NCBI GenBank assembly: GCA_964538515.1
Contig: CAZIEW010000046.1
Coordinates: forward strand, 1-44,124
From: CALBZH01 sp964538515
GTDB taxonomy: Bacteria; Desulfobacterota; Syntrophobacteria; Syntrophobacterales; Syntrophobacteraceae
Reading direction: 5' to 3'
DNA length: 44,124 nucleotides
A program made the translations under genes and the position numbers. Shown piece after piece: positions 1 through 7,477 of the stretch. Numbering within the stretch: the first letter of the stretch is position 1; every line of letters starts with the position of its first letter. The notes below the pieces were generated by a model, which saw only the letters and a list, made by a program, of their open reading frames with translations, had not been told where the DNA came from and searched no databases.

Positions 1-880
1 GTATCCCCCGCATCCCGTAAAAGGCGCCGGCCAGCTGGCCATAGACAGCACCGGTTGTGTCCGCGTCATCCCCCAGGTTGACCGCCATGAGACAGCCCTC
101 TTCGAAGCTGCTGGAGCGATGGAAGGCCCAGAGCGCGGCTTCGAGGGAGTCGACCACGTAGCCGGTCCCCCGGATTTGGGGAGGATCCCGGTGCTTGAAA
201 GAGCCACACGCGATGGCGTCGATTTCGGGAGCAAGCGGTCGAGCCTCCCAGCAGCGCTCGACGGGCGAGTAACGGTCGGAAAGCAGCTCTTCCTTGGCCG
301 CGCCGCTCATCGCACCGAGGATGAGGCCTGCCAGGTAGCGGCAGGCGTCCACAGCAGCGACCGCGCCATGTGTCGTTTTCGAGCTGAGCGCGGACATGTC
401 GATGGCTGCCTCCGGGTCCGCGGCAAAACGCAGGGGCACGGGGGCCAGTCTCATGATCGACCCGTTCCCGGCGGATTGCGGGTGGGTCGGTCCGGAGAAC
501 GGATCCGCCGTCCGCTCAAACTCGATCAGTGCGCTTCGAGTCGTATTCCCAATGTCGAAGCACCTTCCCGTGCTGCTGAGATGGCCTGTTCGATACCATA
601 GCAGATAGCGGTTCATCTGGTCCACGGGATCAAAATTCCCGGCCTCGATCAGGCTTTCGGCCAGACACAGTGCCATGGAAGTGTCATCGGTCCAGTCGCC
701 CGCTTTGAGGCCAAAGGGCCCTCCCCCAACCATATCCGTGACCGGAGCAAAGCTGCCCGGCGCCCTGAGTTCCAGGGTCGTCCCCAGAGCATCCCCAGCG
801 GCAAGACCGAGCATGCAGCCCCGGTAGCGTTCGGGCAGGGTCGGCTCGGGCGGACCGGATTGTGTGGATTTCCGCTTCAT
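1..880 (-). CDS. ADP-ribosylglycohydrolase (DraG-like), 3' end outside window
   Basis: Reading the minus strand from the ATG at 880 gives about 293 uninterrupted codons to the window edge, so the C-terminus is missing. The start is preceded by GGAGGTGAGCAA, a strong ribosome binding site. Family hallmarks are visible: an early GLAAGDALG segment, WTDDTSMALCLAESL (first metal-binding acidic cluster), GNGSIMRLAP in the middle, and NLGDDADTTGAVYGQLAGA near the end (second metal cluster). These fit the dinuclear-metal ADP-ribosylglycohydrolase fold, which removes ADP-ribose from proteins or small molecules. DraG reactivates dinitrogenase reductase, but no nif or draT gene is visible, so the substrate is unknown. 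Confidence 0.9.
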   Translation of the reverse strand, partial: MKRKSTQSGPPEPTLPERYRGCMLGLAAGDALGTTLELRAPGSFAPVTDMVGGGPFGLKAGDWTDDTSMALCLAESLIEAGNFDPVDQMNRYLLWYRTGHLSSTGRCFDIGNTTRSALIEFERTADPFSGPTHPQSAGNGSIMRLAPVPLRFAADPEAAIDMSALSSKTTHGAVAAVDACRYLAGLILGAMSGAAKEELLSDRYSPVERCWEARPLAPEIDAIACGSFKHRDPPQIRGTGYVVDSLEAALWAFHRSSSFEEGCLMAVNLGDDADTTGAVYGQLAGAFYGMRGI

Positions 881-1371
881 TTGCTCACCTCCGTACGCGC
901 AGGCCTTCGCTCCGAGCTTGAGCCGCGCAGGGTCGATGGCTCTCGAGCGGTAGCCGCCATCCTTCCACGGTTAATGCTCAGCTGAGCTAACGCTACAATG
1001 AGTGAGTCAGGCTCCCTCCCTCCCAGCAAGGGAGGGCGGGCTTACACAGCGGATCCCCCCTCACTTGAGACCTTTCCCAAAGGGAGAGGCGATTTCCGCA
1101 GAACTCCATGGGACATGGATCTCTCGGTGTAGCAAGAGCCGACGGGCAAGAAGATGCCATCACCGCCAGAGACCTTCCGACATGGTTTCCTGGAGTTGTT
1201 GGCGGGAGCCCACCGATTCGGGGCTTTGATGGATTCCTGCCGGAAGGGTGCAGGAATGACGGATGGAGGCACTCACCGTGCTCGCACGCTCCATTGCGTA
1301 ACGGTGGACGCAGAGAAATCGCCACTGCGCTTCTTGGAAAGACCATTCGTCCACGAAGGCGACGGCGGAGA
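881..1371. other. Intergenic region with short hairpin repeats, no supported gene
   Basis: About 490 bases between two minus-strand genes. Several open frames cross it, but none has a recognisable domain or good ribosome binding site. It contains two compact inverted repeats: CCCTCCC/GGGAGGG (1018-1024/1030-1036) and ATTCCTGC/GCAGGAAT (1233-1240/1250-1257). The second resembles the hairpin elements ending in GCAGGAATGACGG that are dispersed between genes in many Proteobacteria. I read this as repeat-rich spacer. Confidence 0.5.
1233..1257. repeat. Short intergenic hairpin repeat
   Basis: Perfect 8-base arms ATTCCTGC and GCAGGAAT flank a 9-base loop and are followed by GACGG. The form matches small palindromic repeats scattered in bacterial intergenic DNA. 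No second full copy was found in this window. Confidence 0.4.
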
Positions 1372-2055
1372 CTACTTTGACGATGACCGGGAAGCCGCCC
1401 GACGGTTCTTGCTCGAAGAGACCTTGCCCTTTTTCTTGATTTGCTCCAGGCAATACCGGAGATTCTCAGAAGCGAGCTGATCGGATGGATCCATCCCCAC
1501 CGCCCGCTCCAACTCCCTTCGCGCTTCGACCAGGTTTCCAGCCTCGAGAAGGGTCCACCCCAAGTCATTCACAAACTGCTGATTGTCCGGCTCCAGCTCC
1601 AGTGCCCGTCTCGAAGCCCAAATTGCCGCCTCGTGCAGTTCCAGATGCCCGGCGCAGCAGCCGAGCCCCTGATGAAACACGGCCACATCGGGGTAGCGGG
1701 CCAGAGCCTGGGTGTACAGATCAAACCCGTCCGCGTATTCGCGCGTCTGAATGAGGAAGGTTCCGGCTTCATCGATGATTTCATGGAGGTCTTCGGTATC
1801 CGGCGGGAGTGCGAGCAGATCCGAAAAGAGCTTCATCCCCCTATCTTTGCTCCCACGCTGATACTCGACGCTCCCGAGACTCAAAACCACAGGAGCGTAA
1901 GTGGGCAACAACTCGTACGCCCGCTCGAGGCTGGCGATCGAGCCTTCGCTGTCACCCAGGGCGGACCTGAAGATGCTGTTCGCATACTCGGCTCCTGCCT
2001 GAAAGCGGCTCCAATCCTCACGATGTGTAGGCTTTTCTTCTCTTCTCCTGCTCAT
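1372..2055 (-). CDS. TPR-repeat protein
   Basis: A 227-residue soluble protein made mostly of tetratricopeptide-type helical repeats. Clear TPR spacing is seen around SIASLERAYELLPTYAPVV, YADGFDLYTQALARYPDVA, HEAAIWASRRALELEPDNQ and NLVEARRELERAVGMDPSD. No signal peptide is visible, and the tail is Lys/Arg/Ser-rich (KKKGKVSSSKNRRAASRSS). A GTG 15 bases upstream is in frame, but the ATG at 2055 has GGAGGG about 8 bases before it and is preferred. It lies about 130 bases downstream of the hydrogenase large-subunit gene on the same strand. TPR proteins act as scaffolds; whether this one serves the hydrogenase is unknown. Confidence 0.8.
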   Translation of the reverse strand: MSRRREEKPTHREDWSRFQAGAEYANSIFRSALGDSEGSIASLERAYELLPTYAPVVLSLGSVEYQRGSKDRGMKLFSDLLALPPDTEDLHEIIDEAGTFLIQTREYADGFDLYTQALARYPDVAVFHQGLGCCAGHLELHEAAIWASRRALELEPDNQQFVNDLGWTLLEAGNLVEARRELERAVGMDPSDQLASENLRYCLEQIKKKGKVSSSKNRRAASRSSSK

Positions 2056-2187
2056 ATGGAAACCCTCCACGATCAGGTGAGCCCCACTACAACGTTACCT
2101 CATCCCATGGGCTCGCTCCCGCTCAACGCGTGCGCATTCCCCCGCCGGCTTCAGCTACCCCGCATCCAGTCCCCATGCAATTTGAGG

Positions 2188-3810
2188 TCAGGCAACCTTG
2201 ACGACGTGATGCTTGTTCCGGCTTGTGTCGATAACATGCACCGCGCACGCGATGCAAGGGTCAAAGGAATGGACAATCCTCAGGATCTCAACGGGCTGCT
2301 CAGGGTCTTGCACCGGCGTTCCAATGAGCGCTGCTTCCACGGGTCCGCGTTTTCCCGCGGCGCACCGTGGACCGAGGTTCCATGTGGAAGGCACAACCAT
2401 CTGGTAGTTTCCGATCTTCTGCCTGCTGATGGTGATCCAGTGGCCCAATGCTCCCCTGGGCGCTTCGTTCAGCCCGTAACCGGAGGCGCTCGATGGAATC
2501 TTCGAGCTCACAAGGGTACCGCCCCCAAACCTCAGACTGTTGAGCCACTCCTCCATGACGTGAGCAATGACCTTCGTTTCCAGCGCGCGAGCAGCGATGC
2601 GTCCCATTGTGGAGTGCATGTCACTCAAATCCAGGTGCGTTTCACCCAGGAACTGGTCGAGCTGCGCGACCACGTCCCCGTGGCCACGACCGTAAGCCAC
2701 CAGAACACGGGCCAGGGGGCCGACCTCCATGGGCTCACCCTCGTATCGGGGGGCCTTGAGCCAGCTGTAACGGGCGTCGGGATCGTAGTCGGTGTAGTTG
2801 GGTCGTGTTTCACCTTTGGCGGGATGACGCGCCGTGCTTCCAGAATACCAGCTCCTCGCAACATGCTCGGAGATCTTCGAGAGATCGACGTCCTGTACGG
2901 AATCGACGTCTTTGCCGAAGATCACTCCCCTAGGAAAATAGAGATCGACCGGCTCGTTGTTTCCCGTTGGGAACCCTCCGTAGCACAGGTAATTCTGTGA
3001 GGAGCCCCAGTCACACCAATCACGATATTTTCGCGCAAGGTACTTCACATCCGGCAGATAGACCGTGTCGACAAAGTCGCGCAGCCCGGACAGCAGCGAC
3101 CGAAACTCGGAGACGTTGGCGCCGTTGATCTCGTTCCTGCAGGTGACCCCTCCCACCCGAAGGCTCTGGGTATGGGGGTTCTTTGCACCAAAGATCGCGT
3201 GCATCCTTGCGGCTTTTGCCTGCTCGCGAAGCGCATACAGGTAGTGGGTGACAAACAGGAGGTTTTCTTCCGGCGAGAGGGTATAGGAAAGGTGCCCCCA
3301 ATACCCGCCGGCGAACGGTCCGAGCTTGCCGCTGCTGGCAAACGCCTGCAACCGGACCAGCGTGTTCGCAAAATCCATGGGCGGGGCGCCAGGAGAAATG
3401 GCTTGGGCCAAATCGGCGGCGGCGACGGGATCAGCCTGGAGAGCACTGACAACATCAACCCAGTCCAGAGCATGCAGATGGTAGAAATGCACCATATGAT
3501 CATGCAGGTACTGTCCCCCCATGAGGAGGTTTCGAACGACCCTGGCGTTCGTTGGGACGGTGAGATTCATCGCCCGTTCGACACACCGCACCGATGCTTC
3601 CCCATGGACATACGTGCAGACCCCGCAGAGCCGCTGAGTGAACAGCCAGGCATCCTCGGGAGACCTGCCTTGGAGGACCGCCTCGATGCCGCGAAAGAGC
3701 GTTCCCGAGCTCCAGGCGTCCGTGACGACGCCGTTGTTGACCTCCACTTCGATTTTCAGATGTCCTTCGATTCGAGTTATCGGATCGATGGCGATTCGTG
3801 TCCCGCTCAT
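2188..3810 (-). CDS. hynA: [NiFe] hydrogenase large subunit
   Basis: A 540-residue catalytic subunit of a group 1 type uptake hydrogenase. The N-terminal nickel-ligand motif is RLCGVC (about residue 61). The C-terminal motif DPCIACAVH is followed by a 15-residue tail (VIDTSRNKHHVVKVA) of the kind removed by a maturation protease after the histidine. Both motifs use cysteine, so this is not a [NiFeSe] enzyme. It forms the H2-oxidising Ni-Fe(CN)2CO site with the small subunit encoded 91 bases upstream, and it should cross the membrane by riding on that subunit's Tat signal. Length and motif spacing are normal for the family. No cytochrome partner or maturation protease gene is visible in the window. 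The symbol follows Desulfovibrio usage. Confidence 0.97.
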   Translation of the reverse strand: MSGTRIAIDPITRIEGHLKIEVEVNNGVVTDAWSSGTLFRGIEAVLQGRSPEDAWLFTQRLCGVCTYVHGEASVRCVERAMNLTVPTNARVVRNLLMGGQYLHDHMVHFYHLHALDWVDVVSALQADPVAAADLAQAISPGAPPMDFANTLVRLQAFASSGKLGPFAGGYWGHLSYTLSPEENLLFVTHYLYALREQAKAARMHAIFGAKNPHTQSLRVGGVTCRNEINGANVSEFRSLLSGLRDFVDTVYLPDVKYLARKYRDWCDWGSSQNYLCYGGFPTGNNEPVDLYFPRGVIFGKDVDSVQDVDLSKISEHVARSWYSGSTARHPAKGETRPNYTDYDPDARYSWLKAPRYEGEPMEVGPLARVLVAYGRGHGDVVAQLDQFLGETHLDLSDMHSTMGRIAARALETKVIAHVMEEWLNSLRFGGGTLVSSKIPSSASGYGLNEAPRGALGHWITISRQKIGNYQMVVPSTWNLGPRCAAGKRGPVEAALIGTPVQDPEQPVEILRIVHSFDPCIACAVHVIDTSRNKHHVVKVA

Positions 3811-3901
3811 GCTTGCATCCTTTCACGTCGCATATCTGCTTCTTTGAAATACCGTATCGATTCACCGGCTTCTAGCTCCTCGAACCGGTCCGACGGTCTC
3901 C

Positions 3902-4831
3902 TCAGTCTTCAGATTCCCCGGAGCCCTCAGCTTCCTTGTAGAACGGTGTCATGGTGTCCCAGAAATCGGGCTGGCTGCACCCGATGCAGGGATGACCCGC
4001 CTGCATCGGGAAGCTCGTTCCATCGTTGAACTTGATCGAAGGACAGTTGTTGTAGCACCATTTGCCCTTGCAGCCCTGATCCTCCAGGCAGCGATGCTCC
4101 TGGGCGCCCGATTCATAAGGACAACGGCTGTGCACCGTCCGGCCGTACGCGAAAAGCGGTCTCCCGAGGGAGTCCAGCCGGGGAAGGGTGCCGTTGAGCA
4201 GGTGATTCGCTATGACTCCAACGAGGTTTACGGGGTTGGGGGGGCAGCCCGGAACATTGACCACCGGGACGGCCAACTCCGGGATGGCCGATTGCAGCCC
4301 CTTGGCACCGGTGAGGTTGGGGGCTGCCGCGGGGAGTCCTCCGTAAGAGGCACAGCTGCCGCAAGCGATGATCGCCTTGGCCTTGGGGCAGATTTCTTCG
4401 GCGATGCTCAACATCGTGCGGCCACCGATCATCCCGTATACGCCGTTGTTCGCGGTAGGAATCGCTCCCTCCACGATGCAGAAGAACTCGCCTGCGTGGT
4501 CCGCGGCCTGCGTGCTCAGTATCTCATGAACCCGGCGCCCAGCACCGGCCATGAGGGTTTCGTGGTAGTCGAGAGAGAGCACATTGAGAATCAGGTCGTC
4601 AAACCACGGGTCGGTGGTCCGCAGCGCCGCTTCCGTACATCCGGTGCATTCGGCAAAGTGGAGCCACAATACGGGAGGGCGATCCGACGACGTAAGCGCT
4701 GCGGCGACCTCCCTGGCCATGGACGGTCCAAGTCCGATTGCCGCGGCTACCGCCGAACAGAACTTCATGAAGTCGCGGCGTGAAATCCCCTTGTCTCCCA
4801 GACGCTTCTCGCGATCTATTTCCAGCTGCAT
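3902..4831 (-). CDS. hynB: [NiFe] hydrogenase small subunit, Tat-exported
   Basis: A 309-residue Fe-S electron-transfer subunit. The N-terminus carries a twin-arginine signal (SRRDFMK) followed by a hydrophobic stretch, so the folded heterodimer should be exported to the periplasm. Cluster ligands are recognisable: CTGCT (proximal), CGSCASYGG, PGCPPNP, then the C-terminal cluster region with SRCPY, GCKGKWCYNNC and HPCIGCSQPDFWD. There is no C-terminal transmembrane helix, unlike Hya-type membrane-anchored subunits, so the enzyme is probably soluble in the periplasm and may donate to a c-type cytochrome. A TTG 18 bases upstream is possible, but the ATG at 4831 has GGAGGAAACTG immediately before it and is preferred. 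Confidence 0.96.
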   Translation of the reverse strand: MQLEIDREKRLGDKGISRRDFMKFCSAVAAAIGLGPSMAREVAAALTSSDRPPVLWLHFAECTGCTEAALRTTDPWFDDLILNVLSLDYHETLMAGAGRRVHEILSTQAADHAGEFFCIVEGAIPTANNGVYGMIGGRTMLSIAEEICPKAKAIIACGSCASYGGLPAAAPNLTGAKGLQSAIPELAVPVVNVPGCPPNPVNLVGVIANHLLNGTLPRLDSLGRPLFAYGRTVHSRCPYESGAQEHRCLEDQGCKGKWCYNNCPSIKFNDGTSFPMQAGHPCIGCSQPDFWDTMTPFYKEAEGSGESED

Positions 4832-4974
4832 CAGTTTCCTCCGTCTCAATTCCGCTCATTGCTCATCCGGTCAGTGGCGCCGCGCTCTTGTCCCCAAGGC
4901 AATCCGGGGCTCTTGGCTTGCGGCTCGGACATTCAAACCCGAAAGCGGGAGGAGAAAGTCCTCGTGCCGCAGAG

Positions 4975-4990
4975 AGCAAGATGTGTACCG
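4975..4990 (-). promoter_or_regulatory. Candidate sigma-54 promoter for the hydrogenase operon
   Basis: The minus strand reads CGGTACACATCTTGCT. GG and GC are separated by exactly 10 bases and the -12 element is a perfect TTGCT, but the -24 element matches TGGCAC only partly. It would place transcription start near 4964, about 130 bases before the hydrogenase ATG. The match is weak enough to occur by chance. Confidence 0.3.
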
Positions 4991-5241
4991 GTACGGCATT
5001 CTCTCGTATATTGATTCTATCCGCTCAAGATTTATGGATTTTTTATAAGACTTGCCCCATGCCAAGGCATCCCGGCTCAGGGCGGAGCGGAACCCTTCGA
5101 CAAAGTTGTCCGTCCACACGATGCGCGATTGCTGAGTTCGTGGTCTTTGATCGTGAAAGGGTGCCCGCAGCAGGATCTGCTGCCTTGCTGAAATCGCTGG
5201 GGAGGAGCACGGGGGGAGATTGCAGGAGTCCCATTGGCGAC

Positions 5242-5276
5242 GGCACGGTGCAAGGATCGATGCCCTGCACCATGCC
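5242..5276 (-). terminator. Strong hairpin, probable transcript end after the DUF2202/peptide genes
   Basis: On the minus strand, GGCATGGTGCA pairs with TGCACCGTGCC over 11 positions (one T-G wobble) around a 13-base loop. It starts 17 bases after the stop codon of the small peptide gene. There is no clear T-tract, so factor-independent termination is uncertain; it may instead protect the mRNA 3' end. Confidence 0.4.
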
Positions 5277-5292
5277 GGGTGTGCTCAGAAGG

Positions 5293-5448
5293 TCATCTCC
5301 CCGCCCGGGTTTGGGAACCAGTCCCTTGGGAGCCCGAACCGGTGCATGTCGTTCCGGACCCTGTGGTGCCGCGGTTCTTTCCGCCTGCGGCGAATGCCAC
5401 ACCCGATGTCAATACGATGAGCAATGTAGCAATGATCAGTCTTTTCAT
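5293..5448 (-). CDS. Small secreted Gly/Ser/Thr-rich peptide (51 aa)
   Basis: The ATG at 5448 follows CAGGAG with about 8 bases spacing and opens a 51-codon frame. It begins MKRLIIATLLIVLTSGVAFA, a textbook Sec signal peptide with an A-F-A cleavage site. The predicted mature peptide is about 31 residues (AGGKNRGTTGSGTTCTGSG, then SQGTGSQTRAGR), rich in Gly, Ser and Thr with a single cysteine. It lies 82 bases downstream of the DUF2202 gene on the same strand and is probably co-transcribed. I do not recognise the family. The low-complexity tail suggests a disordered or metal- or surface-interacting peptide, which is inference. Confidence 0.7.
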   Translation of the reverse strand: MKRLIIATLLIVLTSGVAFAAGGKNRGTTGSGTTCTGSGSQGTGSQTRAGR

Positions 5449-5530
5449 GTCGGTAGCTCCTGTAAGGGTTTACTCTCGATCATTTGAATGCAGGACAAAG
5501 GGAAATCCCTGCATCAACATCGCCGTTGCC

Positions 5531-6064
5531 TCAGAGATTCGCGAGCTGCGAGTTAAACGCTTTCAGGTGGTTGACAGACCCGGCTTTGAGGTTGGTGTAC
5601 ACGCGCACAATGTCCTTATGAGTTGTGCGGGTCAACGCCGCTTTGAGGTCTTCGATATCGGTTTCTTCGATGAGGACACCCACCTCGAGTGCATCGTGCA
5701 CGGACAAAGTGCCCTTGGCGATCAAGCCATCGTACACCTCCTGAAGATGTTGATTGGTGAAGAATCCTGGCCCCTGGACCGGATCACCAAGGTCATAGCG
5801 ATCCAGCAGAGTCCAGATGGCATCCATGTGTGTCTGCTCACTCTTGGATATGTTGCTGAAAACGGTCAGATGCCACTTGTCATAAAGTGCCAGATACACG
5901 TCCCTTGCCAGCTTTTCCTCTTCCCGCATGTAGAGCAAGTCCGCTTCTTCCTCCGGGGCTAGCGCAGCGGCAAAGACATGCCCGGAAGCCATGAGGGTCA
6001 TCATGCCAAGGATCCCGAGAGCGAGCCAGAATCTCTTTGTGAAACCATTTGGCGCTTTTTCCAT
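5531..6064 (-). CDS. Secreted DUF2202 (ferritin-like) protein
   Basis: A 177-residue protein with an N-terminal signal peptide (a hydrophobic core around LALGILGMMTLMASG, then HVFAAA) and a DUF2202 domain. The domain is recognisable from EEEADLLYMREEEKLARDVY, SKSEQTHMDAIWTLLDRY, NQHLQEVYDGLIAKG and the closing NHLKAFNSQL. Conserved Glu and His residues (EEEKLA, SEQTHMDA) are arranged as in ferritin-like four-helix proteins, so a periplasmic metal-binding role is plausible but unproven for the family. A GTG at 6118 is in frame; the ATG at 6064 is preferred because it gives a compact signal peptide and follows AAGGAC. A small secreted peptide gene follows, and a kinase/sigma-54 activator pair is divergent upstream. 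Confidence 0.85.
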   Translation of the reverse strand: MEKAPNGFTKRFWLALGILGMMTLMASGHVFAAALAPEEEADLLYMREEEKLARDVYLALYDKWHLTVFSNISKSEQTHMDAIWTLLDRYDLGDPVQGPGFFTNQHLQEVYDGLIAKGTLSVHDALEVGVLIEETDIEDLKAALTRTTHKDIVRVYTNLKAGSVNHLKAFNSQLANL

Positions 6065-6166
6065 AAACAATCCGTCCTTTCGAATAGTCCTCTGTTGTTC
6101 GGTCACCAACTCCGTCACGCGGGAAGCCCGGTCCGACTGGAGTCACTCCATGGGCCCAACGCCATG

Positions 6167-6182
6167 AGCAAATGCCATGCCT
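6167..6182 (-). promoter_or_regulatory. Candidate sigma-54 promoter upstream of the DUF2202 gene
   Basis: The minus strand reads AGGCATGGCATTTGCT. GG and GC are 10 bases apart, the -12 element TTGCT is perfect and the -24 element (AGGCATG against TGGCACG) has two mismatches. Transcription start would fall near 6156, about 90 bases before the ATG. The divergent neighbour encodes a sigma-54 activator, which fits local regulation. Confidence 0.45.
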
Positions 6183-6535
6183 CTTGCCAGTGCCCATCGG
6201 CTCGGGTCACAGCGATTACCCGGCCATGGGTCGGCTGGCATCGTGTGAGGCTTGGCCAGCTTCAGCGTCGAAAGCCACCCCCCTAACCTCATCAATAGGC
6301 TTTACACGGCAGTCCTCCAAAACGTCACAAGCCGACCTCGCATGTTCAGAGCAAGAGTCTGCATGAGAGTAGCGCGCTCGGTGCCTTGGCGGATGGAAAC
6401 CGCGGTTCGTCCATTCTGTCGAGGAATCGACGATATTGTCGAGCACGAGCCTTAACGATCGATCGTTGAGTGGTTATCGTCATTGAAAGTGCTGCCCCAA
6501 TCGACCTTGGCCTGAAGATGACATGAGGGCTCAAA
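6183..6535. other. Divergent intergenic region, DUF2202 / sensor kinase
   Basis: About 350 bases with no supported gene. Short open frames on both strands lack domains or ribosome binding sites. It should hold the kinase promoter and any activator binding sites. No obvious long dyad was seen. Confidence 0.4.
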
Positions 6536-7477
6536 ATGGAATCCGGCAAGAGGGTTCTCATGCTTTACCCCTTGGTGGGAATCATGGGCTTCATGCTGCT
6601 GTCATACGCCCATGAAGGGTTCGTTTCGGATAGAGCCATCGACACCTACTATCTTCCGATGACGGTAGGGTTCACGGTAGGCTGTGTCATCGCGCTCATG
6701 CGCAACACGATCGAGACCAGGACGCGGCAGTACGAAAGGCAGCTTTCCAAGGAGCGGGAGGACGCGGTTCTCGGGCGGGCGGCGGCGGCCATCGCGCACG
6801 AGGTTCGCAACCCTTTGAATGCCATCGCCATGGGCCTCCAGCGTCTGCAGATCGAGGCCGAAGACCTTGGCTCCGAACATCGGCAGCTCCTCAGCCTGAT
6901 GCTTGATTCAGTGCAGCGGGCGAATGGCATCATCGCAGATCTCCTGCAGTATTCCCGGCCCCAGCGCCCTCACAAGGAGCCGTTCTGCCTTGCCCGAACC
7001 CTTGAAGACATGTTGACGCTCTACAAACCGCTTTGCACCGATCTCGGCATCGTCGTCCGAGAGCGCATTCTCTTTAGAGAGCCGGCTTTGGGAGACGCCG
7101 ACCTTTTGAAACAGGTCATGGAAAACCTGCTCAGAAATGCCATTGAAGCCCAGCCGCATGGGGGATTTCTGGATATAGAGCTTTGGGGCGAGGAGAAGGA
7201 AATTGTCCTGGCGGTTCGCAACGGGGGATTCCTACTCCCGCGGGATGAGGCCCTACGTATTTTTGAGCCTTATTTCACCAGCAAAGCCCAGGGGACGGGC
7301 CTCGGAATGTCCATCGCCTTGCGCATCGTGAAGGCCCATGGGGGCCACATGGACGTTCAGACGAACGGCAAGGGTCACGTGAAGGTCTCCGTCCGCCTTC
7401 CCTTGCCGGAGAGTCCATCCTCACCCCAGGAAGAGCCAGAAGGACAAGACGCAGATGAGAATTCTCGTCGTGGATGA
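6536..7477 (+). CDS. Two-component sensor histidine kinase
   Basis: A 313-residue membrane histidine kinase. Two hydrophobic helices (about residues 8-26 and 39-55) are joined by only a short loop, leaving almost no periplasmic sensor domain. Then come the HisKA box AIAHEVRNPLNAIAMGLQRL (phospho-acceptor His about residue 88), the N box MENLLRNAIEA, and the ATP-binding segments IFEPYFTSKAQGTGLGMSIA. A stop codon lies four codons upstream of the ATG, so the protein is not longer. Its 3' end overlaps the next gene by 23 bases, which implies translational coupling with its response regulator. The short sensing region suggests it detects a membrane signal or works with a partner protein. Confidence 0.93.
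   Translation: MESGKRVLMLYPLVGIMGFMLLSYAHEGFVSDRAIDTYYLPMTVGFTVGCVIALMRNTIETRTRQYERQLSKEREDAVLGRAAAAIAHEVRNPLNAIAMGLQRLQIEAEDLGSEHRQLLSLMLDSVQRANGIIADLLQYSRPQRPHKEPFCLARTLEDMLTLYKPLCTDLGIVVRERILFREPALGDADLLKQVMENLLRNAIEAQPHGGFLDIELWGEEKEIVLAVRNGGFLLPRDEALRIFEPYFTSKAQGTGLGMSIALRIVKAHGGHMDVQTNGKGHVKVSVRLPLPESPSSPQEEPEGQDADENSRRG

Larger units (their letters stand above)
4832..5292. other. Hydrogenase upstream region without a supported gene
   Basis: About 460 bases separate the hydrogenase start from the small secreted-peptide gene. An 82-codon minus-strand open frame (4871-5119) lacks a recognisable domain and was not called. The region holds a candidate sigma-54 promoter near 4975 and a strong hairpin at 5242-5276, both listed separately. 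Confidence 0.5.

Noticed and set aside
1441..3000. A 519-codon open frame on the plus strand
   Set aside because: It is antisense to the TPR and hydrogenase large-subunit genes. Both have clear family motifs, while this frame has none, so it is a shadow of GC-rich coding sequence.
3613..3630. Possible selenocysteine in the hydrogenase large subunit
   Set aside because: Both nickel-ligand motifs (RLCGVC and DPCIACAVH) use cysteine codons, and there is no in-frame TGA.
4871..5119. An 82-codon minus-strand frame upstream of the hydrogenase
   Set aside because: There is no recognisable domain or signal peptide, and the ribosome binding site is unconvincing. It overlaps a candidate promoter region.
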